From positions 1 through 28,392 of the forward strand of contig URGO01000019.1 of the NCBI GenBank assembly GCA_900547435.1: DNA of 28,392 bases. The letters are read 5' to 3'. The translations under genes and the position numbers were made by a program. Position 1 is the stretch's first letter; the number at the start of each line of letters is the position of its first letter. The DNA is from an uncultured Parabacteroides sp. Its GTDB lineage: Bacteria > Bacteroidota > Bacteroidia > Bacteroidales > Tannerellaceae. The notes beneath the pieces are model-generated. The model ran no database searches and had not been told where the DNA came from. It was given only the letters and a program-made list of their open reading frames with translations. This document shows, in pieces, positions 1 through 8,116 of this stretch.

Positions 1-52
1 CCGCGCGGCGTTCCCCGACCGATGAGTTTTTATCCTGTTTGCTAACGAATCG

Positions 53-1753
53 TTGCGTTTCTATTTGGATTCTTCACGTTTCAGACATGGTAAATGGTAT
101 GTGGTTGAACCTTTCGGGAACACTTTGCTTTTCGCGCCAAGCCGTTTCGTGGGATATAAGGATAACACCCGGATAAAGCATATCGAAACGCAAGGAAACG
201 GTACATTGACAAACGAAAACTTTACAAGTCGGAAGTTATATAAAGAAGCCACCGACGAATATCTTTCCGAACAATTCAAATTATTCATGTCCTCGATTGG
301 TGTAGAAAAGGAATCCGCCAAATTTTTTATTCCTTATGAATGGAAAATAGCTGATTTAAAAACAAAACGCCAGTGCTATTTTGTCCGTCCTACGCATTGC
401 AGAAAATACCGGGAAGAGGCTTGGCGGAATTTCCTTGCTCAAGGCATTATGGCTATAGGCTGGAACGATCCGGTTTTGACAAATTATAACTTTGATGATT
501 TAGCTTGGGATTATATGGATACTACTATCCCTATCCATCTCGCCATCACCACGATGAAGCAAATCAAAGAAGGCGATATTATTTGTTGTACGAATTACAC
601 CCGCGGATTATGGGGTATAGGCATAGCCGTTTCTTCTTGTAAGTTCCAGCAAAATATTCATTACGCCGGTATTGACGCTAAGGGTAAAGAGGTCTATTAT
701 TCGAATTATATAGAAGTACTTTGGCTACATTACAAAAAACAAGGATATATTTCGGTTTCAACCTTGCACTTACCTGATTCGGAAGAGTTGTGGCCATCCA
801 ACGAAGTGTTAAGCTCGAAAGAGATTCCACAATATATCTATGATTACCTATTCAATCCACATGAGAATACAGACAATAAATATGGAGAATATCGCCATTT
901 ACTGAAAACAAATAAAAATCTCATTCTCACAGGAGCACCTGGAACAGGTAAAACTTATCTGGCACAAGAGATAGCCAAATCTATGGAGGCGGAATATGAG
1001 ATAATCCAGTTCCATCCTTCTTACGACTATACGGACTTTATAGAGGGATTAAGGCCCGTCAAGAAAGAAAATACCTCCGAAATCGGTTTTGAACGAAAAG
1101 ACGGAATATTCAAGACTTTTTGCAAGCAGGCATTAGATAATCCTAAACCATTCGTATTTATCATCGATGAAATCAATCGGGGAGAAATATCGAAAATATT
1201 CGGAGAGTTGTTTTTTAGTATAGACCCCGGGTACAGAGGAGAAAAAGGACAAGTCAAAACACAATATCAGAACTTGATTACGGACAAATCTGATCCTTTT
1301 TACGAAGGATTTTATGTACCCGAAAATGTATATATCATCGGGACAATGAACGATATAGACCGTAGCGTGGAAAGTATGGATTTCGCTATGCGCCGGCGTT
1401 TTGCCTGGAAAGAGATAAAAGCGAATGAACAGATAGATATGTTGGATGAATTTGGAGAGCTAACAGATGAAATTGTTGAAAAGATGAATCATCTGAATAA
1501 GGCTATATGGGATGATGAAACGAATGAAGGTATCGAAGGACTTAGTGCTGCTTACCATATAGGTGGCGCCTATTTCCTGAAATTAAACCTGTATTTGAAC
1601 GAAGAACAGAGCAATACCGATGAAGCTTACCGTATGTTGTGGGAAAACCATCTGCGCGGCATTCTCTTTGAATATTTGCGAGGCTCGTTTAATGCTACAG
1701 AGAAGCTGAAATACCTGGAGCAAACTTATTATGGAGATAGAGTAGAAGAATGA
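53..1753 (+). CDS. mcrB: McrB-like AAA+ GTPase/ATPase of a modification-dependent restriction system
   Basis: Motor subunit of a McrBC-type system, which in the known family binds modified DNA, translocates using NTP and recruits the McrC nuclease. The C-terminal half is a clear McrB AAA+ module: Walker A GAPGTGKT at residues 294-301, Walker B VFIIDE at 368-373, and the McrB-signature sensor GTMN at 430-433 followed by an RRRF arginine patch. Residues about 108-226 resemble a PUA/EVE-type base-reader domain (CYFVRP start, GDIICC, LWGIGIAV); residues 1-100 are an additional unrecognised domain. It overlaps the next gene by 4 nt (ATGA), so the pair is translationally coupled. The 5' end is unsure: there is no ATG, the first possible start is TTG at 53, and an in-frame TGA lies at 23-25, so the true start may lie upstream of the window or be damaged. 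The AAA+ call is firm; the reader call is inference. Confidence 0.85.
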   Translation: MRFYLDSSRFRHGKWYVVEPFGNTLLFAPSRFVGYKDNTRIKHIETQGNGTLTNENFTSRKLYKEATDEYLSEQFKLFMSSIGVEKESAKFFIPYEWKIADLKTKRQCYFVRPTHCRKYREEAWRNFLAQGIMAIGWNDPVLTNYNFDDLAWDYMDTTIPIHLAITTMKQIKEGDIICCTNYTRGLWGIGIAVSSCKFQQNIHYAGIDAKGKEVYYSNYIEVLWLHYKKQGYISVSTLHLPDSEELWPSNEVLSSKEIPQYIYDYLFNPHENTDNKYGEYRHLLKTNKNLILTGAPGTGKTYLAQEIAKSMEAEYEIIQFHPSYDYTDFIEGLRPVKKENTSEIGFERKDGIFKTFCKQALDNPKPFVFIIDEINRGEISKIFGELFFSIDPGYRGEKGQVKTQYQNLITDKSDPFYEGFYVPENVYIIGTMNDIDRSVESMDFAMRRRFAWKEIKANEQIDMLDEFGELTDEIVEKMNHLNKAIWDDETNEGIEGLSAAYHIGGAYFLKLNLYLNEEQSNTDEAYRMLWENHLRGILFEYLRGSFNATEKLKYLEQTYYGDRVEE

Positions 1754-3087
1754 TTACGTGGAAAGACAATATGACTTATGTGTTGGCAAACGAAGAGGCG
1801 AAATGCTTCTGGGCGTTAGCCAATCGTCCCATTGCCTCTATAGAAAACGATTTAAAAAATAACTTGCTCGTCTTTCCTTCATCTTTCCAAGAATGCAAAG
1901 ATAAGATAGGAGAACAACATTTGTTTGATATCTATCCTGAGAATCAGAAATTTTCTTCACTAAAAACAAGCAACTTAGTCGGTTTTATAGGGATAAATGG
2001 ATTGCATATTTCTATTCATTCCCGTTTTTCAAAAAATACAGAAAAGGATTTCTTCTTGCATTATTTGTTACAAAAGGTATTATCTATCAATTTATTCAAC
2101 TTGAAACATAAAACAACAGACGAATGTATATTTGATTTCTTGTTGCATTTGTTTCCCCACTATTTGAACAAAGCATTATCGCAAGGAATATATAAAGAAT
2201 ATCAACGGAACACATATAACGATTGTCACGTAAGAGGTGCCATTGACATTCATCAGCATTTAAAAAGAAATATTCCTTTTAACGGACATGTGGCCTACAG
2301 AACACATGAATTTAGTCAGGATAATTCTATGACACAATTAATTCGGCATACCATAGAATATATTCGTACACAAGAAAATGGAGAAAGATTATTGCATGAC
2401 AATCCGGATACACAAGCGAATGTTTCACGAGTGATTTTTGCAACACCTGAATACCAAAGGCAAGACCGAAAGAAAATCATTCAAAACAATGCAAAACTTG
2501 TTTGCCATCCCTATTTTACCCAATATCCCGCTTTACAAAACATCTGCTTGAGGATATTGAAGCAAGAAGAATTGAAGTATGGCCGGAATGATGACGAAAT
2601 ACTCGGCATTCTTTTCGATATATCTTGGCTTTGGGAGGAATATCTCGCGACGATACTCATGCAATATGGTTTTAAACATCCGAACAATAGGAGAATGAAA
2701 GGAGGGATTTATTTAGGATATGATTCAGGCAACAGGTGTAAAGCCTCTTTGGTACGTTATCCGGATTTTTACAATAAAGAATCCCATGGAGTAATCATTG
2801 ATGCCAAATACAAGAAAAGCATTGATGAAAAGGAGGATGTAAACCAAATGATTACCTATATGTACCGGTTAAAAGGACATTTGGGTATATTTATCCAACC
2901 CTCAATAGAGCCCAACGGAAAAGAGGTCAATTTGCAAGGATATGGCATAGATGCCCAAGCCCGTCTGATGACATATCCATTTCTAATACCTACCCAAGTA
3001 TCCGACTATAAAGATTTTAAGAAAGCCATGGAAGAAGAGGAAGATTCCTTGAAAACCATGCTTATAAACCAATGTGCATACGGATAG
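1750..3087 (+). CDS. mcrC: McrC-like nuclease subunit
   Basis: Partner of the preceding AAA+ protein. It has the length (445 aa) and layout of McrC: an N-terminal beta-rich region that contacts the McrB ring, and a C-terminal PD-(D/E)xK nuclease. The nuclease motif is visible as P-D339 followed by D351-A-K353 (in VIIDAKYKK), matching the usual D...DxK catalytic triad. The start ATG overlaps the stop of the upstream gene. The gene ends with TAG, followed after about 30 nt by a Bacteroidetes-type promoter for the next operon, so the two restriction genes appear to form their own transcription unit. No methyltransferase is adjacent, as expected for a type IV system that attacks modified foreign DNA. 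Confidence 0.88.
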   Translation: MITWKDNMTYVLANEEAKCFWALANRPIASIENDLKNNLLVFPSSFQECKDKIGEQHLFDIYPENQKFSSLKTSNLVGFIGINGLHISIHSRFSKNTEKDFFLHYLLQKVLSINLFNLKHKTTDECIFDFLLHLFPHYLNKALSQGIYKEYQRNTYNDCHVRGAIDIHQHLKRNIPFNGHVAYRTHEFSQDNSMTQLIRHTIEYIRTQENGERLLHDNPDTQANVSRVIFATPEYQRQDRKKIIQNNAKLVCHPYFTQYPALQNICLRILKQEELKYGRNDDEILGILFDISWLWEEYLATILMQYGFKHPNNRRMKGGIYLGYDSGNRCKASLVRYPDFYNKESHGVIIDAKYKKSIDEKEDVNQMITYMYRLKGHLGIFIQPSIEPNGKEVNLQGYGIDAQARLMTYPFLIPTQVSDYKDFKKAMEEEEDSLKTMLINQCAYG

Positions 3088-3096
3088 ATATATAAC

Positions 3097-3127
3097 TTGG
3101 AAAAGCAAAGGAATATTTTTACATTTG
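3097..3127 (+). promoter_or_regulatory. Bacteroidetes-type promoter for HEPN/MNT module 1
   Basis: The -7 box TACATTTG at 3120-3127 fits TAnnTTTG exactly. A TTG at 3097-3099, with a 20-nt spacer, is a partial match to the -33 TTTG element. Translation starts about 50 nt downstream at 3178. Confidence 0.55.
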
Positions 3128-3177
3128 CGGAAAAGAAGCTTATTTGATAGGACAATGATATAGGAAGGTGTAGCGGT

Positions 3178-3615
3178 ATGAAAGAAAAAGATATACGTTG
3201 GGTTCAGCGGTTTAGTAATTATCAAAAAGCATTGCGCCGTTTGGATGAAGCGATCGAGATTGTGTCCCGTAAGACGGATTGGGCAGAAAGTATCGACGAC
3301 CTCTTGCAGGAAGGTTTGATACAACGCTTTGAATACACGCATGAATTGGCGTGGAAAGTGATGAAAGATTATGCCGAGTATCAGGGTTATACGGATGTAA
3401 GAGGCTCACGCGATGCGTTCCGTAAAGCATTGGAAATGGGGTTGATTCAGGATAGGCGTTGGATGGAATCCATTGAAGACCGGAATCTGATTTCGCATAA
3501 TTATGATGATGAGTCAGCGCATGAGATAAACCGCCGTATTGTACTCCTTTATCATCCGCTTTTTCAATCTTTTGAAAAGGAAATGTTGGTTAATTTAAGG
3601 GCATTGGAATCATGA
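3178..3615 (+). CDS. hepT: HEPN-domain toxin, HepT / HI0074 family (module 1)
   Basis: 145-aa all-helical protein of the HI0074 'nucleotidyltransferase substrate-binding' family, now known as HepT, the HEPN RNase toxin of type VII (HepT-MntA) toxin-antitoxin pairs. The HEPN RNase signature RX4HXY is present as R102-N-L-I-S-H107-N-Y109. In characterised pairs the tyrosine of this motif is adenylylated by the partner MntA, which silences the RNase. The 3' end overlaps the MNT gene by 4 nt (ATGA). A promoter-like sequence sits about 50 nt upstream. A paralogous module is present at 6491-7230. RNase activity is inferred from the motif. Confidence 0.88.
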   Translation: MKEKDIRWVQRFSNYQKALRRLDEAIEIVSRKTDWAESIDDLLQEGLIQRFEYTHELAWKVMKDYAEYQGYTDVRGSRDAFRKALEMGLIQDRRWMESIEDRNLISHNYDDESAHEINRRIVLLYHPLFQSFEKEMLVNLRALES

Positions 3616-3926
3616 ATTACGGACTGACGAATACGGATTTGCAGAAGTTAACCATGCTCTTTGCCCGTAATCGGAAGATAGAGCGGGTCATTCTGTATGG
3701 TTCACGGGCAAAAGGAAATTACAAACCTTTTTCGGATATAGATATTACATTGATAGGAGAGGGCTTGACTCGTAGCGATGTAAACCGGTTGGCATCCGAT
3801 ATTGATGACCTCCTGCTCCCATACCAGTTTGATATTTCCATCTTTGCTTCATTGAAGAATAAAGAGCTTATTGAGCATATCAAACGAGTTGGAATTGGAA
3901 TTTATCAAAATAATAGAGAAGGTTAA
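3612..3926 (+). CDS. mntA: MNT-domain nucleotidyltransferase antitoxin (module 1)
   Basis: 104-aa minimal nucleotidyltransferase of the DNA polymerase beta superfamily. The diagnostic GSx10DxD motif is complete: G30-S31, then D42-I-D44. In HepT-MntA systems this enzyme transfers AMP to the HEPN toxin tyrosine and so acts as an antitoxin. It overlaps the HEPN gene by 4 nt, consistent with coupled synthesis. The next gene (DUF2442) begins only 7 nt after its stop, so it is probably part of the same transcript. Confidence 0.88.
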   Translation: MNYGLTNTDLQKLTMLFARNRKIERVILYGSRAKGNYKPFSDIDITLIGEGLTRSDVNRLASDIDDLLLPYQFDISIFASLKNKELIEHIKRVGIGIYQNNREG

Positions 3927-3933
3927 ACGATAA

Positions 3934-4164
3934 ATGAAAGAATATATGCTGACAATAACAAATGTAGAATATTTAGGCGATTATAGTTTGCTTTGCTGGT
4001 TCAATAATGGTGAACAACGGAAAGTGGACTTGACTCCTTTGTTGGTTTATCCGGCGTTTGAGGAACTGAAAGACAAAGCTAAATTCATTCAGTTCGGGCT
4101 GGACGATACCATTTTTTGGGCAAATGGGGCGGATATTGCTCCGGAATATATGAACATGGCGTAA
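3934..4164 (+). CDS. DUF2442 domain protein
   Basis: 76-aa protein with the DUF2442 layout: an N-terminal beta-rich part, the central W-F-x-N-G-E segment leading to a VDLTPLL stretch, and a C-terminal IFWANGADIAPEYM motif typical of the family. DUF2442 proteins are often found beside a DUF4160 partner and have been proposed as toxin-antitoxin-like pairs, but no DUF4160 gene is present here. It lies 7 nt after the MNT antitoxin and 15 nt before the dehydrogenase, so it is probably co-transcribed with the HEPN/MNT pair. Its function is unknown. Confidence 0.75.
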   Translation: MKEYMLTITNVEYLGDYSLLCWFNNGEQRKVDLTPLLVYPAFEELKDKAKFIQFGLDDTIFWANGADIAPEYMNMA

Positions 4165-4179
4165 AAGCGTAAATGATAT

Positions 4180-5136
4180 ATGGCAAAAATATTAGTAACG
4201 TACGATATGTTCCGCGAGGGATTCAAGGAATTGGAAGAGAAATATGAGGTGACGTTCCCCGAAGGAAGGGACTTCACCTATGAAGAGGTATATGAAATGT
4301 TGCCGGAGTATGATGTGCTCTGCTCGATGTTCGACTTCCCGGTTAATAAGGAGTTGATAGACCATGCGCCGAATCTTCGGTTGGTATCGAACTATGCGGT
4401 GGGATATAATAATATTGATGTAGCTTATTGCCTGGAGAAGGGCGTAACGGTAACGAATACACCGGGACCGGTTACGGCTCCTACCGCGAATATAGCATTG
4501 GGCTTGCTCCTCGATACGGCACGTCGCATCACGGAATGCGACCGGAAATTGCGTAAGAAAGAGATAAAAGTGGGTGTGTTGGAGAACCTCGGTGTGCCGG
4601 TGACGGGCCAGACCTTAGGCATCATCGGGATGGGGCGCATCGGGAAGGCATTGGCGAAGCGGGCCGTGGCGTGTGGCATGGAGGTGATTTACTACAAGCG
4701 CCATCCGCTCTATATTGATGAGGAGACGAAGCTCAACGTCACGTATGCCCCGATGGAGGAGCTCCTGAAGCAATCTGATTTTGTTTCTATCAACGCGCCC
4801 CTCACGCCGGAGACGCATCATATCATTGGCGAAAAAGAATTGCACATGATGAAACCTTCGGCCATCCTGATTAATACGGCACGCGGTCCGCTGGTCGATG
4901 AACATGCATTGGTAAAGGCTTTGCAGGAAGGGACGATTCGAGGTGCCGGATTGGACGTGTTCGAATTTGGTGACTATCCGCTTCCCGAACTTTTGGAGCT
5001 GGACAATGTCGTCCTCACGCCACATATCGGCACGCAGACCTACGAGACGCGAGTCGAGATGGCACAAACGGTATGCAATAACGTGATTGGTTTCCTCGAA
5101 GGAGACCGTCCTATCACCCGTGTCCTTCGCCCATGA
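4180..5136 (+). CDS. NAD(P)-dependent D-isomer-specific 2-hydroxyacid dehydrogenase
   Basis: 318-aa member of the family that reduces 2-keto acids to D-2-hydroxy acids (glyoxylate/hydroxypyruvate reductase-like). The NAD-binding Rossmann motif is G150-x-G152-x-x-G155. The catalytic arginine is R235 (NTARGP) and the catalytic histidine is H282 (TPHIG). The usual catalytic glutamate five residues after the aspartate of the DVF motif (D259) is replaced by glycine (G264), with an aspartate next to it (D265), so the substrate or acid-base relay may differ from textbook members. It follows DUF2442 by 15 nt in an operon-like run. The substrate cannot be told from sequence. Confidence 0.88.
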   Translation: MAKILVTYDMFREGFKELEEKYEVTFPEGRDFTYEEVYEMLPEYDVLCSMFDFPVNKELIDHAPNLRLVSNYAVGYNNIDVAYCLEKGVTVTNTPGPVTAPTANIALGLLLDTARRITECDRKLRKKEIKVGVLENLGVPVTGQTLGIIGMGRIGKALAKRAVACGMEVIYYKRHPLYIDEETKLNVTYAPMEELLKQSDFVSINAPLTPETHHIIGEKELHMMKPSAILINTARGPLVDEHALVKALQEGTIRGAGLDVFEFGDYPLPELLELDNVVLTPHIGTQTYETRVEMAQTVCNNVIGFLEGDRPITRVLRP

Positions 5137-5169
5137 GCCAAGCCAAATAGAAAAAGTTGTTTCTATATT

Positions 5170-5200
5170 TTTGTTTGTTAATTAGAAAATATACATTTTG
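5170..5200 (+). promoter_or_regulatory. Possible promoter for the SpmA/SpmB gene
   Basis: TTTG at 5170-5173, an 18-nt spacer and TACATTTTG (one T more than TAnnTTTG) end just 5 nt before the ATG at 5206. The match is imperfect; if real, the transcript would be nearly leaderless. Confidence 0.3.
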
Positions 5201-5205
5201 TAAAA

Positions 5206-6438
5206 ATGGTACTCAATTATATTTGGATTGCATTCTTTCTTATCACCTTTGTGGTAGCGACGGGAAAATTACTCTTGGCGGGCGATACGCAAGTGTTTAC
5301 CGATATTATCAATGCCTCGTTCGCTTCGGCCAAGACGGGTTTCGAGATTTCTATCGGACTGACCGGTATTCTTTCGCTTTGGCTGGGCATTATGAAAATA
5401 GGGGAGAAGGGAGGCGTGGTACAGGCTTTTGCCCGGATAGCCTCGCCGGTATTCAGCAAACTTTTTCCCGATTTGCCCAAAGACCATCCGGCCACGGGGT
5501 CTATCTTCATGAACTTCTCGGCCAACTTATTGGGGTTGGATAACGCCGCCACCCCTATGGGCCTCCAGGCCATGAAGCAATTGCAGGAATTGAACAAAAA
5601 GAAAGATGAGGCAAGCAATGCCATGATTATGTTTCTTTGCATCAACGCTTCCGGGCTGACCCTGATTCCGATAACCATCATGATGTACCGCGCCCAGTTG
5701 GGAGCCGCCAATCCTTCGGATGTGTTCCTCCCTATCATGCTGGCCACCTTTACCTCCACCTTAGTGGCTATCCTGGCGGTTTGCTTCAAACAACGCATCA
5801 ATATCCTGCAACGCAACTTGCTCCTATTCTTTGGCGGAGCAATTCTTTTCATCGGGGGCGTGTTCTATTTGTTCCATCTGATGAGCCAGGAACAGGTATC
5901 GCTCTATTCCACGCTTTTTGCCAACACCCTGCTATTTACGATTATCTGCGGATTCATCGTGAGTGGAATGCGAAAGAAAATCAATGTGTATGATGCCTTC
6001 ATCGAAGGAGCCAAAGAGGGATTCCATACGGCCATCACGATTATTCCTTATCTGGTGGCTATCTTGGTGGCGGTAGGCATTTTCCGGGCATCCGGAGCGA
6101 TGGATTTCCTGATAGACGGAGTCCGCTGGACGGTAGCTTCGTTAGGCATGAACACCGATTTCGTGGAAGCTCTTCCTACTATCCTGATGAAGCCTTTGAG
6201 CGGGAGCGGGGCACGGGGTATGATGCTTGACGCGATGAATACCTACGGAGCGGATTCGTTCGTGGGGCGTTTGTCTTCCATCGCGCAGGGCGCGTGCGAC
6301 ACGACCTTTTATGTGGTAGCTCTCTATTATGGGAGTGTCGGGATTAAGAATACGCGCTATACGGTGCCTTGCGCCCTGCTGGCCGACCTGGCGGGTGCCA
6401 TAGCCGCAATTATCATTGCATATTTGTTTTTCTCCTAA
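5206..6438 (+). CDS. SpmA/SpmB fusion, nucleoside-recognition (gate) domain membrane protein
   Basis: 410-aa polytopic inner-membrane protein. The N-terminal half matches SpmA (NLLGLDNAATPMG motif around residues 110-122) and the C-terminal half matches SpmB (KPLSGSGARGMM and GACDTTFYV motifs). In Firmicutes these are two spore-maturation proteins; in non-sporulating Bacteroidetes the fused form is common and its substrate is unknown, with transport of small molecules suspected. Many hydrophobic helices are visible throughout. The gene stands alone between two HEPN/MNT-containing units, and the -33 element of the downstream promoter lies inside its 3' end. Confidence 0.88.
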   Translation: MVLNYIWIAFFLITFVVATGKLLLAGDTQVFTDIINASFASAKTGFEISIGLTGILSLWLGIMKIGEKGGVVQAFARIASPVFSKLFPDLPKDHPATGSIFMNFSANLLGLDNAATPMGLQAMKQLQELNKKKDEASNAMIMFLCINASGLTLIPITIMMYRAQLGAANPSDVFLPIMLATFTSTLVAILAVCFKQRINILQRNLLLFFGGAILFIGGVFYLFHLMSQEQVSLYSTLFANTLLFTIICGFIVSGMRKKINVYDAFIEGAKEGFHTAITIIPYLVAILVAVGIFRASGAMDFLIDGVRWTVASLGMNTDFVEALPTILMKPLSGSGARGMMLDAMNTYGADSFVGRLSSIAQGACDTTFYVVALYYGSVGIKNTRYTVPCALLADLAGAIAAIIIAYLFFS

Positions 6439-6453
6439 GAATCGCTATCTTCG
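6423..6453 (+). promoter_or_regulatory. Strong Bacteroidetes-type promoter for HEPN/MNT module 2
   Basis: TTTG at 6423-6426, exactly 19 nt of spacer, then TATCTTCG at 6446-6453 (one mismatch to TAnnTTTG). The -33 element lies inside the end of the preceding coding region. The start codon is at 6491. Confidence 0.65.
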
Positions 6454-6490
6454 CAGAGCATAGAAAATTACTAACTAAATTGGTTGAGAA

Positions 6491-6931
6491 ATGGAAGAAG
6501 AAGTAATAGAAGCAGAAGTAGCAGAAGAACAAGAGGTTCGATGGAAACAACGTTTCAAGAATTTTAATAAGGCATTCGGCCGGCTCTCCGATGCCATCCA
6601 AACCTTACAGAAAGAGCCTGAAAACGTATTAATGCAGGCCGGACTTATACAAACCTACGAATTCACGTTCGAAGTGGCCTGGAAAACATTAAAATGTTAT
6701 TTGGAGATGGAGGGATTCAAGATACAATCTCCCCGGAAAGCCATCCGGCAAGCGTTCCAATGCGGATATATCCAAGACGGAAAACTTTGGCTCAAAGCCC
6801 TGAACGACCGGAATCTGACTACCCATTCCTATGATGACGAGGTAGCCCAGGAGGTAGTCGAAGACATTCAATCCACCTATTATTTTCTACTTAAAGATTT
6901 ACATCAATGGCTCTTGGCTCGTTGGAAATAG
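6491..6931 (+). CDS. hepT: HEPN-domain toxin, HepT / HI0074 family (module 2)
   Basis: 146-aa paralogue of the protein at 3178-3615, with the same fold signature and the RX4HXY motif R107-N-L-T-T-H112-S-Y114. It carries an acidic N-terminal extension rich in Glu (residues 1-16) that the first copy lacks. Shared blocks include RFxNxxKAxxRL near the start and DRNL..H.YDDE around the motif. It is driven by its own promoter and overlaps the MNT gene by 25 nt. By analogy with characterised type VII systems it should be an RNase toxin neutralised by AMP transfer to Y114; that is inference. Confidence 0.87.
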   Translation: MEEEVIEAEVAEEQEVRWKQRFKNFNKAFGRLSDAIQTLQKEPENVLMQAGLIQTYEFTFEVAWKTLKCYLEMEGFKIQSPRKAIRQAFQCGYIQDGKLWLKALNDRNLTTHSYDDEVAQEVVEDIQSTYYFLLKDLHQWLLARWK

Positions 6932-7230
6932 GTCTGTCTGATAGCGAACTTCAGCAGATACAAAGTATTTTAGGACTTTTTCCGCATATCGAAGAGGTAT
7001 TTTTGTTCGGTTCGCGGGCAAGAGGCGATTATAAACGAGGATCGGATATAGACCTTTCCATCAAAGGCGAAGAACTGACGCGAGAGGACCTTTCCCAGAT
7101 TTGGGCGACCTTCGATGCCTCTTTGTTACCCTATTTTGTAGATATCGTAAGTTACTCTAAACTCAAAAATACGGCATTAAAAGAACATATCGACCGGTTC
7201 GGTATTCCTATTTACAGACGGAAAAACTAA
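6907..7230 (+). CDS. mntA: MNT-domain nucleotidyltransferase antitoxin (module 2)
   Basis: 107-aa polymerase-beta-type nucleotidyltransferase with a complete GSx10DxD motif: G35-S36, D47-I-D49. It is the partner of the HEPN protein it overlaps. The 25-nt overlap is longer than the 4-nt overlap of module 1; the first ATG in frame (6907) is used here because the motif lies at the expected distance from it. It resembles the module 1 antitoxin (FGSRARGDY versus YGSRAKGNY) but is clearly diverged, so the two modules are not a recent duplication. Confidence 0.87.
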   Translation: MALGSLEIGLSDSELQQIQSILGLFPHIEEVFLFGSRARGDYKRGSDIDLSIKGEELTREDLSQIWATFDASLLPYFVDIVSYSKLKNTALKEHIDRFGIPIYRRKN

Positions 7231-7250
7231 TCGTTTTCCGGAATATTTTC

Positions 7251-7258
7251 TATCTTTG
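7251..7258 (+). promoter_or_regulatory. -7 promoter box for the secreted hydrolase
   Basis: TATCTTTG, a perfect match to the most common Bacteroidetes -7 box, 27 nt before the ATG at 7286. No convincing -33 TTTG at the right distance. Confidence 0.5.
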
Positions 7259-7285
7259 GGGAAATAATTTTAACATCAACTAAAA

Positions 7286-8116
7286 ATGAAAACACGTAAG
7301 AAATGGATGATGCTATTCATCTGCATGGTAGTATCTATGAACATGTATGCCGGCGACAAAACCAGTTTCCTGAAGAAACAATTCACGGCAAGTAGCGGAT
7401 ATCAACTGAATTACCGCATCCTTTATCCGCTCGATTATTCTCCGGAAAAGCAATACCCGGTGATTCTGTTCCTGCATGGAGCCGGAGAACGGGGAAATGA
7501 CAACGAAGCCCAATTACGGCACGGAGGGAATATGTTTGCTTCATATGAAACGCAATCCCGGTATCCGGCTATCACCATCGCTCCGCAATGTCCCGAATGA
7601 GAGACCTGGTCACCCTATATACATCCCAGCCGGAATAACGGGAAACGGTTCTTTCCGTACAACGCACCGGCCACTCCCGCCATGCGTGCCGTAAAGGAAA
7701 TGCTGGACACCTACATTGCCAAAGGCATTGTCGACACGAGGCGCATCTACGTCACCGGTCTTTCGATGGGAGGGATGGGCACGTTTGCCGCCGTCCTGCG
7801 CTATCCCACGTTCTTTGCGGCCGCGTCTCCCATCTGCGGAGGGACCAACCTGCAACGCCTGGAGCATTTCAAAGGAAAAACCGCGTTCAGCATTTACCAC
7901 GGGGCGGACGATGATACGGTCAACCCGCAATGGTCTCGTGATGCTTACGCCACGTTACAAAAGATAAACGCGGACGTGCGCTATAAGGAATATCCCGGCG
8001 TGAAGCACAATAGTTGGGATAATGCCTTTGCCGAACCGGATTACCTGGGCTGGATGTTCCAACATACAAATCCTGCCACTCCGCACGCTATCAAGGCCAG
8101 TCCCAACAGGAAATAG
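7286..8116 (+). pseudogene. Secreted alpha/beta hydrolase (prolyl oligopeptidase / carboxylesterase type) with an in-frame TGA
   Basis: A single reading frame of 276 codons interrupted only by TGA at 7598-7600. Upstream are a signal peptide (residues 1-22, ending MNMYA) and the oxyanion-loop region LFLHGAGERG; downstream are the nucleophile elbow GLSMGG with S160, the acid loop YHGADDDTVNP and the histidine in VKHNSW. Both halves are in the same frame and join as PQCPE-stop-ETWSPY, so one base change explains the lesion. The product would be a periplasmic or secreted esterase/peptidase. The N-terminal fragment lacks all catalytic residues, so the gene is probably inactive unless the stop is read through or is a sequencing error. 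Its 3' end overlaps the convergent small membrane protein gene by 76 nt. Confidence 0.8.

Noticed and set aside
5157..5543. 128-codon plus-strand frame overlapping the SpmA/SpmB start
   Set aside because: It is the shifted frame of the well-supported membrane protein gene and shows no family resemblance.
7598..7600. In-frame TGA read as selenocysteine
   Set aside because: The position is not a catalytic or redox residue in this hydrolase family and no SECIS-like hairpin was evident just after it; a point mutation or error is simpler.
7682..8116. The hydrolase C-terminal part as a separate gene starting at ATG 7682
   Set aside because: Same frame as the upstream part, with conserved family sequence (ETWSPY...) continuous across the gap between the TGA and this ATG, so it is one broken gene.
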